A stretch of DNA of 64,000 nt from Flagellimonas okinawensis (lineage in GTDB: Bacteria; Bacteroidota; Bacteroidia; Flavobacteriales; Flavobacteriaceae): the NCBI RefSeq assembly GCF_029194005.1, contig NZ_JARFVA010000003.1, positions 434,001-498,000 on the forward strand. The letters are read 5' to 3'. The translations under genes were made by a program, and so were the position numbers. The notes under the pieces were generated by a model. That model was not told where the DNA came from, did not search any database, and saw nothing but the letters and a program-made list of their open reading frames with translations. This document shows positions 35,101-43,445 of this stretch, piece after piece (within the stretch, counting starts at the first letter, position 1; the number at the start of each line of letters is the position of its first letter).

Positions 35101-35446
35101 ATTCTTCGTCCCTGGTAATGTTCAAAGCGGTAACAACAACTTCGTCCAGCAATTGTGAATCTGGTTGCATCACCACTGTTGCGGTAGATTTACCCGCAGT
35201 TTGAAGATCTTGTGAAATATATCCTATATAGGATACCACCAAGATTTCGTCGCCCTGTGGAAGTTCGATCTCGAAATTTCCATCAAAGTCTGTGGCCACC
35301 CCATTGGAGCTGCCTTTTACAACTACCGAAGCACCGGGCAATGGCACGTTGTTCTCGTCTAATACCTTTCCTGAAAAGGTGACTTGCGAATAGCTAATTA
35401 TACTTACTGTAAATGCAAGTAAAAATGCTACAATCGATTTTTTCAT
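32159..35446 (-). CDS. SusC/RagA-family TonB-dependent receptor
   Basis: 1095 residues with signal peptide. Residues 22-110 are a carboxypeptidase-regulatory-like (CarboxypepD_reg) domain (FSGKVLDENNVPLPGASVVV). The plug domain follows with GRTAGVQVVT and the SusC marker SIEVLKG-type stretch (SISVLKGANATALYGSRAANG). The rest is a 22-strand barrel ending in aromatic FAINVEF. It imports a ligand with energy from TonB. First gene of a seven-gene operon; a 282-nt divergent region separates it from the XRE-cupin regulator. Confidence 0.95.
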   Translation of the reverse strand: MKKSIVAFLLAFTVSIISYSQVTFSGKVLDENNVPLPGASVVVKGSSNGVATDFDGNFEIELPQGDEILVVSYIGYISQDLQTAGKSTATVVMQPDSQLLDEVVVTALNITRDEESLGYSVQKVAGEEISQSTSTNTVSTLSGRTAGVQVVTNGTGPGQSSSVVIRGYSSMQGDNQPLFIVDGIPINNTTDTRTNTLGGASNMNLDYGNGAAEINPDDVESISVLKGANATALYGSRAANGAVIITTKSGRGRKGGVSFSSKTTFESVLKAPEYQGVYGQGKNFDFQFVDGYGSGTYDGVDESWGPLLDGTLRAQHDSPTSNGLRGGDVHGLDYVLGSSGVDLARRGTITPTPFVYGGNPAEEFMETGRTLINTVSFFGSNDSGNYRVSYTNLDNKGIVPNTDIKRNTISASGDYQISDRLKVSSKINYIRSDSDNRHVNGYGTESVMYLFIWWGQQVNVNSLRNYWQDGLEGFQQYNYNYNYHDNPYFTMYENTNGLAKDRIIGNLSATYDISDDFKFMVRGGRDFFSEYRTIKRAYSTQRFPNGQFREDKINFQETNLDFLLTYDKDVTSKLHVNANFGGNRMVQKNHYNSLMANKLLIPGIYSFSNVDGALVQRSSRPEKQINSLYAFAQLGWDNSIYLDLTARNDWSSTLPEQNNSYFYPSASLSVVLSDLFDFGNQDVLSFAKLRGGWAQVGSDTDAYRLSEYYALGTPVGDNPTAGPTNTLPNFDLKPEIQTSYEFGTDLRFFNNKLSLDATYYNTVSKNQILDIDLPITSGKTARTINAGKIRNQGLEIMLSANPISNQSFNWNTSFNFGLNRNKVLELADDVERYQYGGNGISLVAEEGGSLGDMYGTGLVKVEDVNSPYYGEVIFNNGLVQQDNTLRKVGNFNPDFTLGWNNTISYKNLSFNFLLDWRQGGELLSRTRLIAATSGNVVETLWGRSPEYGGPHPGITDSGLSYTDGNGVAQTDGIIGDGVMLQDGEYVPNNVIVAANAYHNNRYRRDNDTEGIYDATFVKLREARLTYDFPTKLFKGDDIKKLSFSLIGTNLWMWAKDFNHGDPELLSFGGGSYVPGVENATVPTTRSLGFAINVEF

Positions 35447-35728
35447 TTGTTGAGTATTTGTAAAATTCGGTTAATTATTTATCAACAAATATCCAACACA
35501 AGAGTTAAGACAGGCCTTTAAACAGATTAAAAAAATGATACGGAAAGGTTAAAAGAAACACCTGAATGTTATGTAAACATTATTTACAAATATTCAATTT
35601 ATTTGAAATCATCCAAAAGCCTCTACATACAACATATCCTAGTAAAACAGTGGAATAACCGCATTTTTTTCTTAATCTTGATAGACGGTAAATATTATAA
35701 ATACTAAACTTTAGAAGTTACTCAAATA
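35447..35728. promoter_or_regulatory. Divergent promoter region between susC and the XRE-cupin regulator
   Basis: An AT-rich 282-nt stretch with no ORF of interest. On the minus strand a near-match to the -7 box (GATATTTG, about 35488-35495) could serve susC. For the plus strand no convincing box was found close to the regulator. The regulon palindrome GTAAC-N4-GTTAC is absent. Regulator binding sites are expected here but no strong palindrome stood out. Confidence 0.4.
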
Positions 35729-36295
35729 ATGGAAGATTATCTGATCGGCATAGGAAAACGAATCAAGCAAATTCGCAAGAACAATAAAAAGACCATTAAC
35801 GATGTTGCTGTCAGCGCAGGGGTAACTGCGGGACTTATTTCCCGGATAGAAAATGGCAGGACCATACCATCGCTTCCTGTGTTCTTAAAAATTGTGGCTG
35901 CCTTGGAGACGGAGATGACGGACTTCTTTGACGGTATCCCAAAAGCCAATCGTCAAAATTTTTTGGTGACCCGTATGGACGAGCAGTCGATAATAGAAAA
36001 GGAGGACGAGGCTGTTGGGTTTACCTATAATTATATTTTTGGCAAACAACTGAACTCTGTAGGTTTTGAGAGCGTACTTTTAGAAGTACAGCCCAACTCG
36101 GAAAGGGAAAAAGTGGTGACCGATGCATTTGAGTTCAAATTTATTTTGACGGGAGAATGTTATTATGAAATCGGTGACCAAGAGGTGCTGCTAAAAGAAG
36201 GGGATTCCATTTTCTTTGATGGCAGAATCCCCCATGTACCGATAAATAGAGGAAAGGTTCCCTCTAAGATGTTGGTGGTCTATTTCTTTATATGA
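35729..36295 (+). CDS. XRE-family regulator with C-terminal cupin sensor domain
   Basis: 188 residues: helix-turn-helix (residues 5-62; KTINDVAVSAGVTAGLISRIENGR) followed by a cupin fold (residues about 105-185; EFKFILTGECYYEIGDQEVLLKEGDSIFFDGRIPHVP). This HTH-cupin arrangement senses a small metabolite; in phosphonate gene clusters such regulators accompany PhnX-like and FAD oxidase genes. Encoded between the SusC operon and the phosphonatase operon, it is the plausible controller of both. It abuts the convergent PhnX-like gene with no gap. Confidence 0.88.
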   Translation: MEDYLIGIGKRIKQIRKNNKKTINDVAVSAGVTAGLISRIENGRTIPSLPVFLKIVAALETEMTDFFDGIPKANRQNFLVTRMDEQSIIEKEDEAVGFTYNYIFGKQLNSVGFESVLLEVQPNSEREKVVTDAFEFKFILTGECYYEIGDQEVLLKEGDSIFFDGRIPHVPINRGKVPSKMLVVYFFI

Positions 36296-36970
36296 TCAAG
36301 GATACAATACTTGGTCCAAATCTGCCAAGGAATCCAAAATCAAAGTAGGCTCCGCGGTTGCCAATTGTTCACGTGTCTGTGCCCCGGTCAATACACCAAC
36401 GGTAATTCCGCAATTGGCATTTTTGCCCTCCTCAATATCGATTATAGAATCGCCGGCCTTTAACACCTTTTCTGATTCATTAATACCAAACATTTCCATG
36501 GCCTTGTCTATCATTTCCGAAGAGGGTCTTCCCTTGACCACATCATCTGCAGTGATCAACGCATCAATCTGTTCTCCCGGTACCCAGCCCAGTTTGTTTA
36601 AAAGCGACTTTGCTGTTTTTTGATCGTAACCGGTATTCAACACGACCTTAACCCCTTTGGATCTCAATGTTTCAAAAAGTTCCTCTACTCCTTTATAAGT
36701 GGTCACATCCAAGTTGGCATACGCTTCTTCCAACATTCCCTTAAAATCTTCAAAAACCAAATGGGGATCAACGTCCCTCATTTGGGTCTCTTCCAAAATA
36801 TCGGCAATCGCCTTAAACTTTTCTTTCCCGGCCCCAAACTCCAATACGGTATCCAATGAAACATTTACACCATGTTTCTCCAAAGCTGCCCTAACGGTCT
36901 TATATACGACATTGTCTTCGTTCACTGTAGTACCTGCCATATCAAAAACGGCTAGTTGTATTTTTTTCAT
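36296..36970 (-). CDS. Phosphonatase-like HAD hydrolase (PhnX-like)
   Basis: 224 residues of the HAD superfamily. Nucleophile motif FDMAGTTV (Asp10), motif II VVLNTGYDQ, motif III Lys in VVKGRPSSE and motif IV AGDSIIDIEEGKN. The cap region AGKEKFKAIAD aligns with the M-G-x-x-K-x-x-H/A-I segment of phosphonoacetaldehyde hydrolase, so Lys51 can supply the Schiff-base lysine. This supports C-P bond cleavage of phosphonoacetaldehyde to acetaldehyde and phosphate, although family members of this PhnX-like group have not all been shown to do so. Overlaps the FAD oxidase gene by 4 nt. Confidence 0.85.
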   Translation of the reverse strand: MKKIQLAVFDMAGTTVNEDNVVYKTVRAALEKHGVNVSLDTVLEFGAGKEKFKAIADILEETQMRDVDPHLVFEDFKGMLEEAYANLDVTTYKGVEELFETLRSKGVKVVLNTGYDQKTAKSLLNKLGWVPGEQIDALITADDVVKGRPSSEMIDKAMEMFGINESEKVLKAGDSIIDIEEGKNANCGITVGVLTGAQTREQLATAEPTLILDSLADLDQVLYP

Positions 36971-38139
36971 AGATTGATTTTCTGAGTATTAAAAATAGTA
37001 GCGACATTCATTTTGGCAAAGCCGGCACTTCCGGTCATGCCTTTCCCCCCTATTCCGGTTACAATATGGATGTTTTCGTCAATGGTTTTTTGAAAAATAT
37101 CGCTGTTTTTGCTTTGGGAGTACATCCCATACCATCTTTTTTGAATTTGATAGGTTGGTAGATCAAATATCCTTTTGGCTTCGGCGATCATAAAATTATC
37201 AATATCCATATCCAGTTCATACCCTAAATCTTCAATTCTGTTGGCGTCTGCATATTGATGTGAATCCCCCAAAATTATGGAACCGTCCAAAGCCTGTTTG
37301 AACAATATATGGACTCCCCATTTTTTTTGAAGACTATCCTTGGACTCCCTTGCCTTTATCTGTGCAAACGAAGGACATTCGTGGAATGCTTCGTATCGGC
37401 GAATGGACCAACCCGTAAGTATGGAACCATTGAGTTGATAGTTGCCCTGAGGTTTGGTCTGCATCATTTGTAATTTGGAAACCTCCAAATCGCTTGAGGC
37501 AAACGTTTCAGGATAGAGGTTTTTAAAATCCGCCCCGTTGCAGATAATTACTTTTTTACCAAATACCTTTTCGTTTTTGGTATTACAAACCGAAACCCAT
37601 TCTCCCTCCTGCTCACAGGCAATAACCGGAAAATCAAATATGATCTCGAGTCCCTTTTGTGCCACCAAAAATTCTTGGAGCCTATGTATCATGGTCCTAG
37701 GTTCAACAGTAACTTCCTGTGGAAAAAAAAGTCCAGCGACCGCATAATCTTTGCTAAGTCCTGGATAATGCTCCAGACATTCTTGCTTGGTGAGCATTCT
37801 ACTTCCATAATCGTTGCCACTATTTATTGCCCGTAATTCTACCAACAACTGTTCCTCCTCTTCATTAGATGCAATATAAACGGTTCCGTTTTGTCTAATA
37901 CTCACATCAAAACGAGATTGTATCTCTTTGTATATCTCCAAGCTCTCTCGCCCGAATTTTTGCCATTTGGTATTCATGCCAGAAGGCACTACTTGTCCAA
38001 AATTTTGTGTTGTGGCCCCTTTGGCATAGGCATCTTTTTCCACCAAACACACTTTTAGTCCCATTTCCAGTGCATGGTAAGCATGAAAGGTCCCTAAAAC
38101 GCCACCACCTACTATGACAGCATCATATTTATTGTCCAT
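36967..38139 (-). CDS. FAD-dependent amine oxidase of the TIGR03364 phosphonate-cluster type
   Basis: 390 residues from MDNKYDAVIVGGGVLGTFHA (38139), a DAO-family flavoprotein with GxGxxG near the N-terminus and the closing motif GIGGKGMTGSAGFA. TIGR03364-type oxidases regularly neighbour PhnX-like hydrolases, and related enzymes (PbfC/PbfD) oxidise 2-aminoethylphosphonate or its N-methyl derivative to phosphonoacetaldehyde. The longer reading from 38184 would overlap the DUF5690 gene by 56 nt and does not start with the dinucleotide fold. It overlaps DUF5690 by 11 nt and the PhnX-like gene by 4 nt, an obvious operon. Confidence 0.83.
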   Translation of the reverse strand: MDNKYDAVIVGGGVLGTFHAYHALEMGLKVCLVEKDAYAKGATTQNFGQVVPSGMNTKWQKFGRESLEIYKEIQSRFDVSIRQNGTVYIASNEEEEQLLVELRAINSGNDYGSRMLTKQECLEHYPGLSKDYAVAGLFFPQEVTVEPRTMIHRLQEFLVAQKGLEIIFDFPVIACEQEGEWVSVCNTKNEKVFGKKVIICNGADFKNLYPETFASSDLEVSKLQMMQTKPQGNYQLNGSILTGWSIRRYEAFHECPSFAQIKARESKDSLQKKWGVHILFKQALDGSIILGDSHQYADANRIEDLGYELDMDIDNFMIAEAKRIFDLPTYQIQKRWYGMYSQSKNSDIFQKTIDENIHIVTGIGGKGMTGSAGFAKMNVATIFNTQKINL

Positions 38140-39424
38140 AATCCAATTGATTGTTAAGTTGTTCTGTCTTGCGACGTGAGGCAAAATGTATAAAGAGCAA
38201 TATGGTACAGCATATCCCTATAAATGCAACGGCATAGGTGCCGTAAACAAAAAAGTTGAGCCAAGATAGATCTGCCTGCCCAAAATTCTTGTACAACAAT
38301 ACAAGTACACTGCCAACATATCCAAAAGCATCCGCTATATAAATCAAAAATCCCGAGTTGCCCTTTACCTTAAATGTGGCTATGAACCGATCAAAAAAGA
38401 GACAGTTGAAGGGGACATAGCATATATAAAGTCCAAAGCCTGTACAAACCATCCAAACAAAAGGATCTAGAACCCTGGTCTGGAACATTAATGTACTAAC
38501 AGCCAATACCACAGTACCCAATATCAGTAACACATGATACGTCAGCAATGCCTTAAAATTATCCTTTATGTAAAAAATAGCACCTATGATCAATAGGACC
38601 ACCACTGCTATAATGATTTCTGAAGTTGAAAAAACGGAGACATCGCCCTGATACCCTATACTGTCCCAGAGTTCCCTTGCGAAATTGTCACGGAAATCCC
38701 GGAAAGCCGTTAAAAATGTATAGAACAATACAATCAGGATCAACGGGAAGAAGAATTTCTTCACTAGATCCGACCTGTCCTGAGATGTCATTGGAATCCG
38801 CTCTGTTCGGTTTTCAATGTCTTCTTGTGTTGGTGGCGGCACTCTTTGCAAAAGATAGGAACAAATCAAAAGTGGGATAAAAAAAAGTGCTCCCGTGACC
38901 GAGGGCATCCAAAACTCACTGACTCCCCAAGAATTCATTACAAAAAGTCCCACGGATTTAACCACTCCGCTGGAAACAATAAAACTGGCGGAAAGTACGA
39001 CCCCAAGTATGTCGGTAAATCTTCTACCTTCAATATAGGAGAATACAATACCCCAGATCATTCCCAATGGAAACCCGTTCAAGAACATAAAGGGAATATT
39101 GTAGGGCGCCGGCACCCAGGCAAAGAGCATCAATGATATTTCGGCAATAACGATCAGCGAAATCAGATAAAGTAGCCTTCGGTTTGGCCTTAGTTCAGAT
39201 ATCACCTTAATCCCCACAAACTTGGAGAGTGCATAGCCCATCACTTGAGCAATTACCAATAGAATCTTGTAATCGATGCCAAAAAAGGACAAGCCATCAA
39301 AAGTGGCCACCGAAAACGGTTTTCTAAAGGCGTACATACAAAAGTAAGTACCAAAAGCAGCCAACGAAGCGTGCAGGACGAATAGTAAACCTGGTCGCCT
39401 CCGGACCGTTATCTTATCACTCAA
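38129..39424 (-). CDS. DUF5690 major-facilitator-type transporter, candidate phosphonate importer
   Basis: 431 residues, about twelve transmembrane helices. The N-terminal motif GTYFCMYAFRKPFSV resembles the organophosphate:phosphate antiporter branch (GlpT/UhpT) of MFS. First gene of the operon with the FAD oxidase and PhnX-like hydrolase, which suggests uptake of an organophosphorus compound across the inner membrane. Known as DUF5690 and functionally uncharacterised. A possible -7 box TAAATTTG lies at 39460-39467. Confidence 0.75.
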   Translation of the reverse strand: MSDKITVRRRPGLLFVLHASLAAFGTYFCMYAFRKPFSVATFDGLSFFGIDYKILLVIAQVMGYALSKFVGIKVISELRPNRRLLYLISLIVIAEISLMLFAWVPAPYNIPFMFLNGFPLGMIWGIVFSYIEGRRFTDILGVVLSASFIVSSGVVKSVGLFVMNSWGVSEFWMPSVTGALFFIPLLICSYLLQRVPPPTQEDIENRTERIPMTSQDRSDLVKKFFFPLILIVLFYTFLTAFRDFRDNFARELWDSIGYQGDVSVFSTSEIIIAVVVLLIIGAIFYIKDNFKALLTYHVLLILGTVVLAVSTLMFQTRVLDPFVWMVCTGFGLYICYVPFNCLFFDRFIATFKVKGNSGFLIYIADAFGYVGSVLVLLYKNFGQADLSWLNFFVYGTYAVAFIGICCTILLFIHFASRRKTEQLNNQLDYGQ

Positions 39425-39791
39425 TGTTTACAAATAATAAAATTATGTTTCAAATTACTCAAATTTATAATTAAGTAAGCATACGTTTTAGTTTAAATAA
39501 TTGTTAGTAATGCTTTATGATTTTTTCACTACAACCTTCATCAAATTTTTATAATTCACATATTCCCATTAAAATTGTTGTGTTTACGAAGTCACTCTCT
39601 AGGATAAATGAGATTTCGAAAAATTCAGGTTATCTTAGCGTGGATAGAATTGAACGTTACCGTTTAAAAGCTGAAAGCCGCAAGAACACATGATTATCGA
39701 AGAAAGGCAGGGACAGCGGGAAACGAGCCATTCGCACAACCAACTGAACAAATCGTTTTTGGCCTAGAGCCAAGGCATCAAATTTTATTAT
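39425..39791. other. 367-nt intergenic region between DUF5690 and the SSS transporter
   Basis: Holds divergent promoters. A perfect -7 box (TAAATTTG, minus strand, 39460-39467) points at DUF5690. On the plus side only a 25-codon ORF (39690-39767) is seen, with no family resemblance. No riboswitch, tRNA or repeat was recognised. Confidence 0.5.
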
Positions 39792-41441
39792 ATGGCACTT
39801 ATTTCGTTTTTAGGATTCACCCTTCTAGTTGGGATAATTTCCTGGTGGTCCGTTAGAAAAACCGACGAAACATCATCCGATGGCTATTTTTTGGGAGGCA
39901 GGAGCCTTACAGCAGGAGTGATCGCTGGATCATTATTGTTGACGAATCTATCCACGGAACAAATTGTAGGACTTAACGGTAGTGCCTACAAAGACGGACT
40001 TTCCGTAATGGCATGGGAAACATTGGCAGCTTTGGCCATTGTGGTCACGGCTTTATTCCTATTGCCTCGTTATTTAAAGGGTGGACTGACCACAGTACCC
40101 CAATTTTTGGCAAAACGGTTCGATGTAACCACAAAGACCATAACCTCCGGACTGTTCCTTACAGGTTATGTTGTGGTACTGCTCCCTGTAATCCTTTATT
40201 CAGGTTCTGTTGCCATTAGTGGTATGTTCGATGTCCCCACATTACTGGGAGTATCGGATTCCACTGCCTTGGTCGTTTGTATTTGGGGAATCGGTATCAT
40301 TGGTTCCATATATGCCGTATTCGGGGGCTTGAAGGCGGTAGCTGTTTCCGACAGTATCAATGCTGTTGGTCTGATCATCGGAGGAATCATGATTCCTGTT
40401 TTTGGTTTGATGGCCATTGGCGATGGAAGTGTACTTGGAGGATTGGAAACTTTGATGGCGGCGAACCCGGAACGATTTGATTCTACGGGGAATCCTGGTC
40501 AAGAGGTACCTTTTTCCACCATCTTCACCGGTATGATGCTGGTACAGCTCTTTTATTGGGGAACCAACCAGCAAATTATTCAAAGAGGGCTTGGTGCTAA
40601 AAACTTGGCAGAAGGTCAAAAGGGATTGCTATTGGCTGCCTTTTTAAAGATTTTGGGGCCCATTATCCTGGTATTGCCGGGCATGATCGCCTATTATTAT
40701 TTTGAAGGAGGATTAGCCAGCAGTGACCTTGCCTATCCCGAATTGGTAAGGGCAGTCCTTCCAAAACCATTGATGGGATTCTTTGCTGCGGTTTTATTCG
40801 GAGCAATTTTAAGCTCATTTAACAGTGTCCTCAATAGTTCGGTCACTTTGTTCGGTATTGATATCTACAAGCAGCATATCAACAAGAATGCCTCCGAAAT
40901 GACCGTTGTAAAGTACGGTAAGGTATTCGGTGTCTGTTTGGCGCTTGCGGCGATGTTCATTGCCCCACTCATTGCCAATGCGGGAAGCTTGTTCAACTAT
41001 TTGCAGGAAATTAACGGTATTTACAGTATACCCATTTTTACCATTATTGTAGTGGGCTATCTGACCAAAAGAGTTCCAGCTATCGCAGCAAAAATCGGTA
41101 TTCTTTCAGGGTCTATACTTTACATTATAAGCCAATTTATGGTTGGTCCCAAAATGGTGGCAAACGCTCTTGCCGAAGCCAAGGCCAATGGTATCACAGA
41201 TCCGGCCGAGCTGAATCTGATAGAGGCCGGGGCCTATCCCCATTACCTCCACGTAATGGCCATTTTGTTCGTGTCCAACATAGCCATTATGTTGATCATA
41301 GGTAAATTCTTTCCAAGAAAGGAGCCCTTCCAATTGGAGTATACCAAGCAAGTGTCCATTGAACCTTGGAAGCATGTTAAATTGGCCAGTATATTCATCT
41401 GCTCCGTTGTAATTGCGATTTACATTTACTTTGCAAAATAA
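39792..41441 (+). CDS. Sodium:solute symporter (SSS family)
   Basis: 549 residues, about 13-14 transmembrane segments. N-terminal block GYFLGGRSLTAGVIAGSLLLTNLSTEQIVGLNG and later SSFNSVLNSSVTLFGIDIY are typical of SGLT-like sodium-coupled symporters. The close relatives transport sugars; other SSS members carry acids, amino acids or choline, so the substrate is open. It lies beside the phosphonate operon but on the other strand with its own promoter region and terminator, so a link is not certain. Confidence 0.85.
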   Translation: MALISFLGFTLLVGIISWWSVRKTDETSSDGYFLGGRSLTAGVIAGSLLLTNLSTEQIVGLNGSAYKDGLSVMAWETLAALAIVVTALFLLPRYLKGGLTTVPQFLAKRFDVTTKTITSGLFLTGYVVVLLPVILYSGSVAISGMFDVPTLLGVSDSTALVVCIWGIGIIGSIYAVFGGLKAVAVSDSINAVGLIIGGIMIPVFGLMAIGDGSVLGGLETLMAANPERFDSTGNPGQEVPFSTIFTGMMLVQLFYWGTNQQIIQRGLGAKNLAEGQKGLLLAAFLKILGPIILVLPGMIAYYYFEGGLASSDLAYPELVRAVLPKPLMGFFAAVLFGAILSSFNSVLNSSVTLFGIDIYKQHINKNASEMTVVKYGKVFGVCLALAAMFIAPLIANAGSLFNYLQEINGIYSIPIFTIIVVGYLTKRVPAIAAKIGILSGSILYIISQFMVGPKMVANALAEAKANGITDPAELNLIEAGAYPHYLHVMAILFVSNIAIMLIIGKFFPRKEPFQLEYTKQVSIEPWKHVKLASIFICSVVIAIYIYFAK

Positions 41442-41463
41442 TCGGAAAGCAGAAAACGATAAA

Positions 41464-41497
41464 ATAAAAAAGGCCCGGAATTTACCGGGCCTTTTTA
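41464..41497. terminator. Bidirectional terminator
   Basis: GGCCCGG-AATTTA-CCGGGCC with A-run before and T-run after, serving the SSS gene on plus and the LytTR regulator gene on minus. It overlaps the regulator's stop codon (41495-41497). Confidence 0.88.
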
Positions 41498-42187
41498 TTG
41501 TAAAATACTTTTAAGGAAATTGTCTTTATAGGCCCGCCCCATGGGCACTTTTGCACCATTGGACAGCAGGACAAGGTTACCGGAAATCCTATCGATCTTT
41601 TTGGTATTGATGACATGGGATTTATGGATTTGATAAAACTGGCTTCCTCCCAAAACCTCCACCCAATGTCTTAAGGGTTCGTTGGACAATATTTTTTTCT
41701 CTTTTAAATGGATCTCGGTATAATCGGAATCCGAAGTGATCGTGAATATATCCTTTACCAAAACCTTGATATGTTCATGGCTGGATTTGACATAAATCTC
41801 CGTGAGCGGAGTACCATCGTCCTTGAACAGTTTGTATTCATATTTCGCATTAACCTTGTTCACTGCCTGTAAAAATCGCTGGAACGAAAAAGGTTTCAAT
41901 AAGTAATCCACTACATTAAGGTCGTAACCTTCCAAAGCATACTCGGAAAATGCCGTGGTCAAGATAACATGTGGCGGGTCCGGCATACTTTTAAGAAAGT
42001 CCAGACCATTGATCTTTGGTAGATGGATATCCAAAAACATCAGATCCACGGTTTCCCTGTTCAGGAAATCCATGGCCTTGATACCATCGGAAAACACATC
42101 CACCAATTCCAAGGTAGGGACATCCTGGATAAATTTTCTCAAGATCCTTTGTGCCGGTGGTTGGTCCTCAACAATAATACACCTCAT
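41495..42187 (-). CDS. LytTR-family response regulator
   Basis: 230 residues: receiver domain (1-118; phosphoacceptor Asp in LMFLDIHLPKING, Lys in LLKPFSFQRF) and LytTR DNA-binding domain (135-230; QIHKSHVINTKKIDRISGNLVLLSNGAKVPMGRAYKD is the family tail). Starts 3 nt after its histidine kinase partner. Targets unknown; such LytS/LytTR pairs in Flavobacteria often act on neighbouring genes, and the SSS gene is directly convergent. Confidence 0.92.
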   Translation of the reverse strand: MRCIIVEDQPPAQRILRKFIQDVPTLELVDVFSDGIKAMDFLNRETVDLMFLDIHLPKINGLDFLKSMPDPPHVILTTAFSEYALEGYDLNVVDYLLKPFSFQRFLQAVNKVNAKYEYKLFKDDGTPLTEIYVKSSHEHIKVLVKDIFTITSDSDYTEIHLKEKKILSNEPLRHWVEVLGGSQFYQIHKSHVINTKKIDRISGNLVLLSNGAKVPMGRAYKDNFLKSILQ

Positions 42188-42190
42188 AGC

Positions 42191-43189
42191 CTAAACCTTT
42201 TCCAGTTCCAGACTCAAGTAGACGTTATAACTGTTGTCCGCCTCCTCAATTTTTAGAGCATGCTTTTTGGGGTATAGCAGTTCCAAACGTTTTTTAACGT
42301 TTTGCAATCCTATTCCCTTGGCAACACTGTCCAAACTGAATCCTGGTTCATAATTGTTTTTACATCTGAATTCCAACATGGAATCCTTAAGCTTTACCGA
42401 GATATTGATTTCTATATCGGAAGATTGACCTGATTGGCTATGCTTAAATGCATTTTCGATAAACACGATCAAAATCAATGGTGCTATTCTATATTCACCT
42501 TCTATCTTATCGACATCAAACTGTACTTCGCCCCTATCCTCTATCTGGAGTTTGTAAAGCCGTATAAAGTTACCTAATTGTTCCAACTCTTTTTTAAGGG
42601 GAACAAATTGTTCTTTGGATTCATACAGCATATAGCGCAGCACACCACTCATTTCCAGAATAATTTCCGGGGTCTTTGGCGATTCCTGCAATGCATAGGA
42701 ATAAAGATTGTTCAAGTTGTTGAACAAGAAATGTGGATTGATCTGACTTCTTAAGAATTGAAGCTCACTTTCTTGAATGGTGGACTGTAACTCGTCTATC
42801 TCAGCTTGCTTCTTTAAGGCATCCCAACCAAATTTACAGCCCGATAGAATAAACATTACCGGAAGTACGCCCAAAAGCGATATATATACACCCGGGAAAG
42901 TATCCCCACGCTTTGTTCCGGGAAACAACAAGGGTTCCATGATCACTTCTTCGACTGTGATCACAACGGCAACCACTAGAGCGGAACCCAAGAAAAATTG
43001 CCAATATTTCTTTTTGTACAAAAATTTGGGCATCAGATAATAAGTAACCGACACCGTTGCTGCACTATAAAACAAAAGGAAAATAGCCCTATGCACGACT
43101 ATTGATCCCGTGTTCCTATCAAAAGAGAAGAACAGAAGGACAAGGACATGCAGTACTATTTGAAAAAGAAGTTCTTTTTTAGAAATCAA
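42191..43189 (-). CDS. LytS-type sensor histidine kinase
   Basis: 332 residues: four hydrophobic segments (residues 8-135), then a His_kinase domain with LRSQINPHFLFNNLNNLYSYAL (the phosphorylated His is in NPHFLFN) and a HATPase region with FIENAFKHSQ and GIGLQNVKKRL. No periplasmic sensor domain is obvious; signals may be membrane-associated. Confidence 0.9.
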   Translation of the reverse strand: MISKKELLFQIVLHVLVLLFFSFDRNTGSIVVHRAIFLLFYSAATVSVTYYLMPKFLYKKKYWQFFLGSALVVAVVITVEEVIMEPLLFPGTKRGDTFPGVYISLLGVLPVMFILSGCKFGWDALKKQAEIDELQSTIQESELQFLRSQINPHFLFNNLNNLYSYALQESPKTPEIILEMSGVLRYMLYESKEQFVPLKKELEQLGNFIRLYKLQIEDRGEVQFDVDKIEGEYRIAPLILIVFIENAFKHSQSGQSSDIEINISVKLKDSMLEFRCKNNYEPGFSLDSVAKGIGLQNVKKRLELLYPKKHALKIEEADNSYNVYLSLELEKV

Positions 43190-43445
43190 TGTGCTGTGAT
43201 TAGGTTTTTCAAAATTAGAGATTATCCTCCGCTAAAAGAAAAGCAGTTATACCAACAACCAAATTTACCCTGTGAACGACATCAAAGCCGACCAATCCTT
43301 ATAATTGATTGGTTGATTGGAGGTTAACTTAAGTCGTTTACGGAATTTTTTCATAATTTAAATCTTAATTCATCATATTTAATAGCATAGGGCCAAAATG
43401 GGCCTAACGACGAATTATGACAGTAACACTTAAAATCTCACGATC

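Noticed and set aside
39690..39767. 25-codon ORF in the gap before the SSS transporter
   Set aside because: Composition is unremarkable, no start context or neighbour link supports it.
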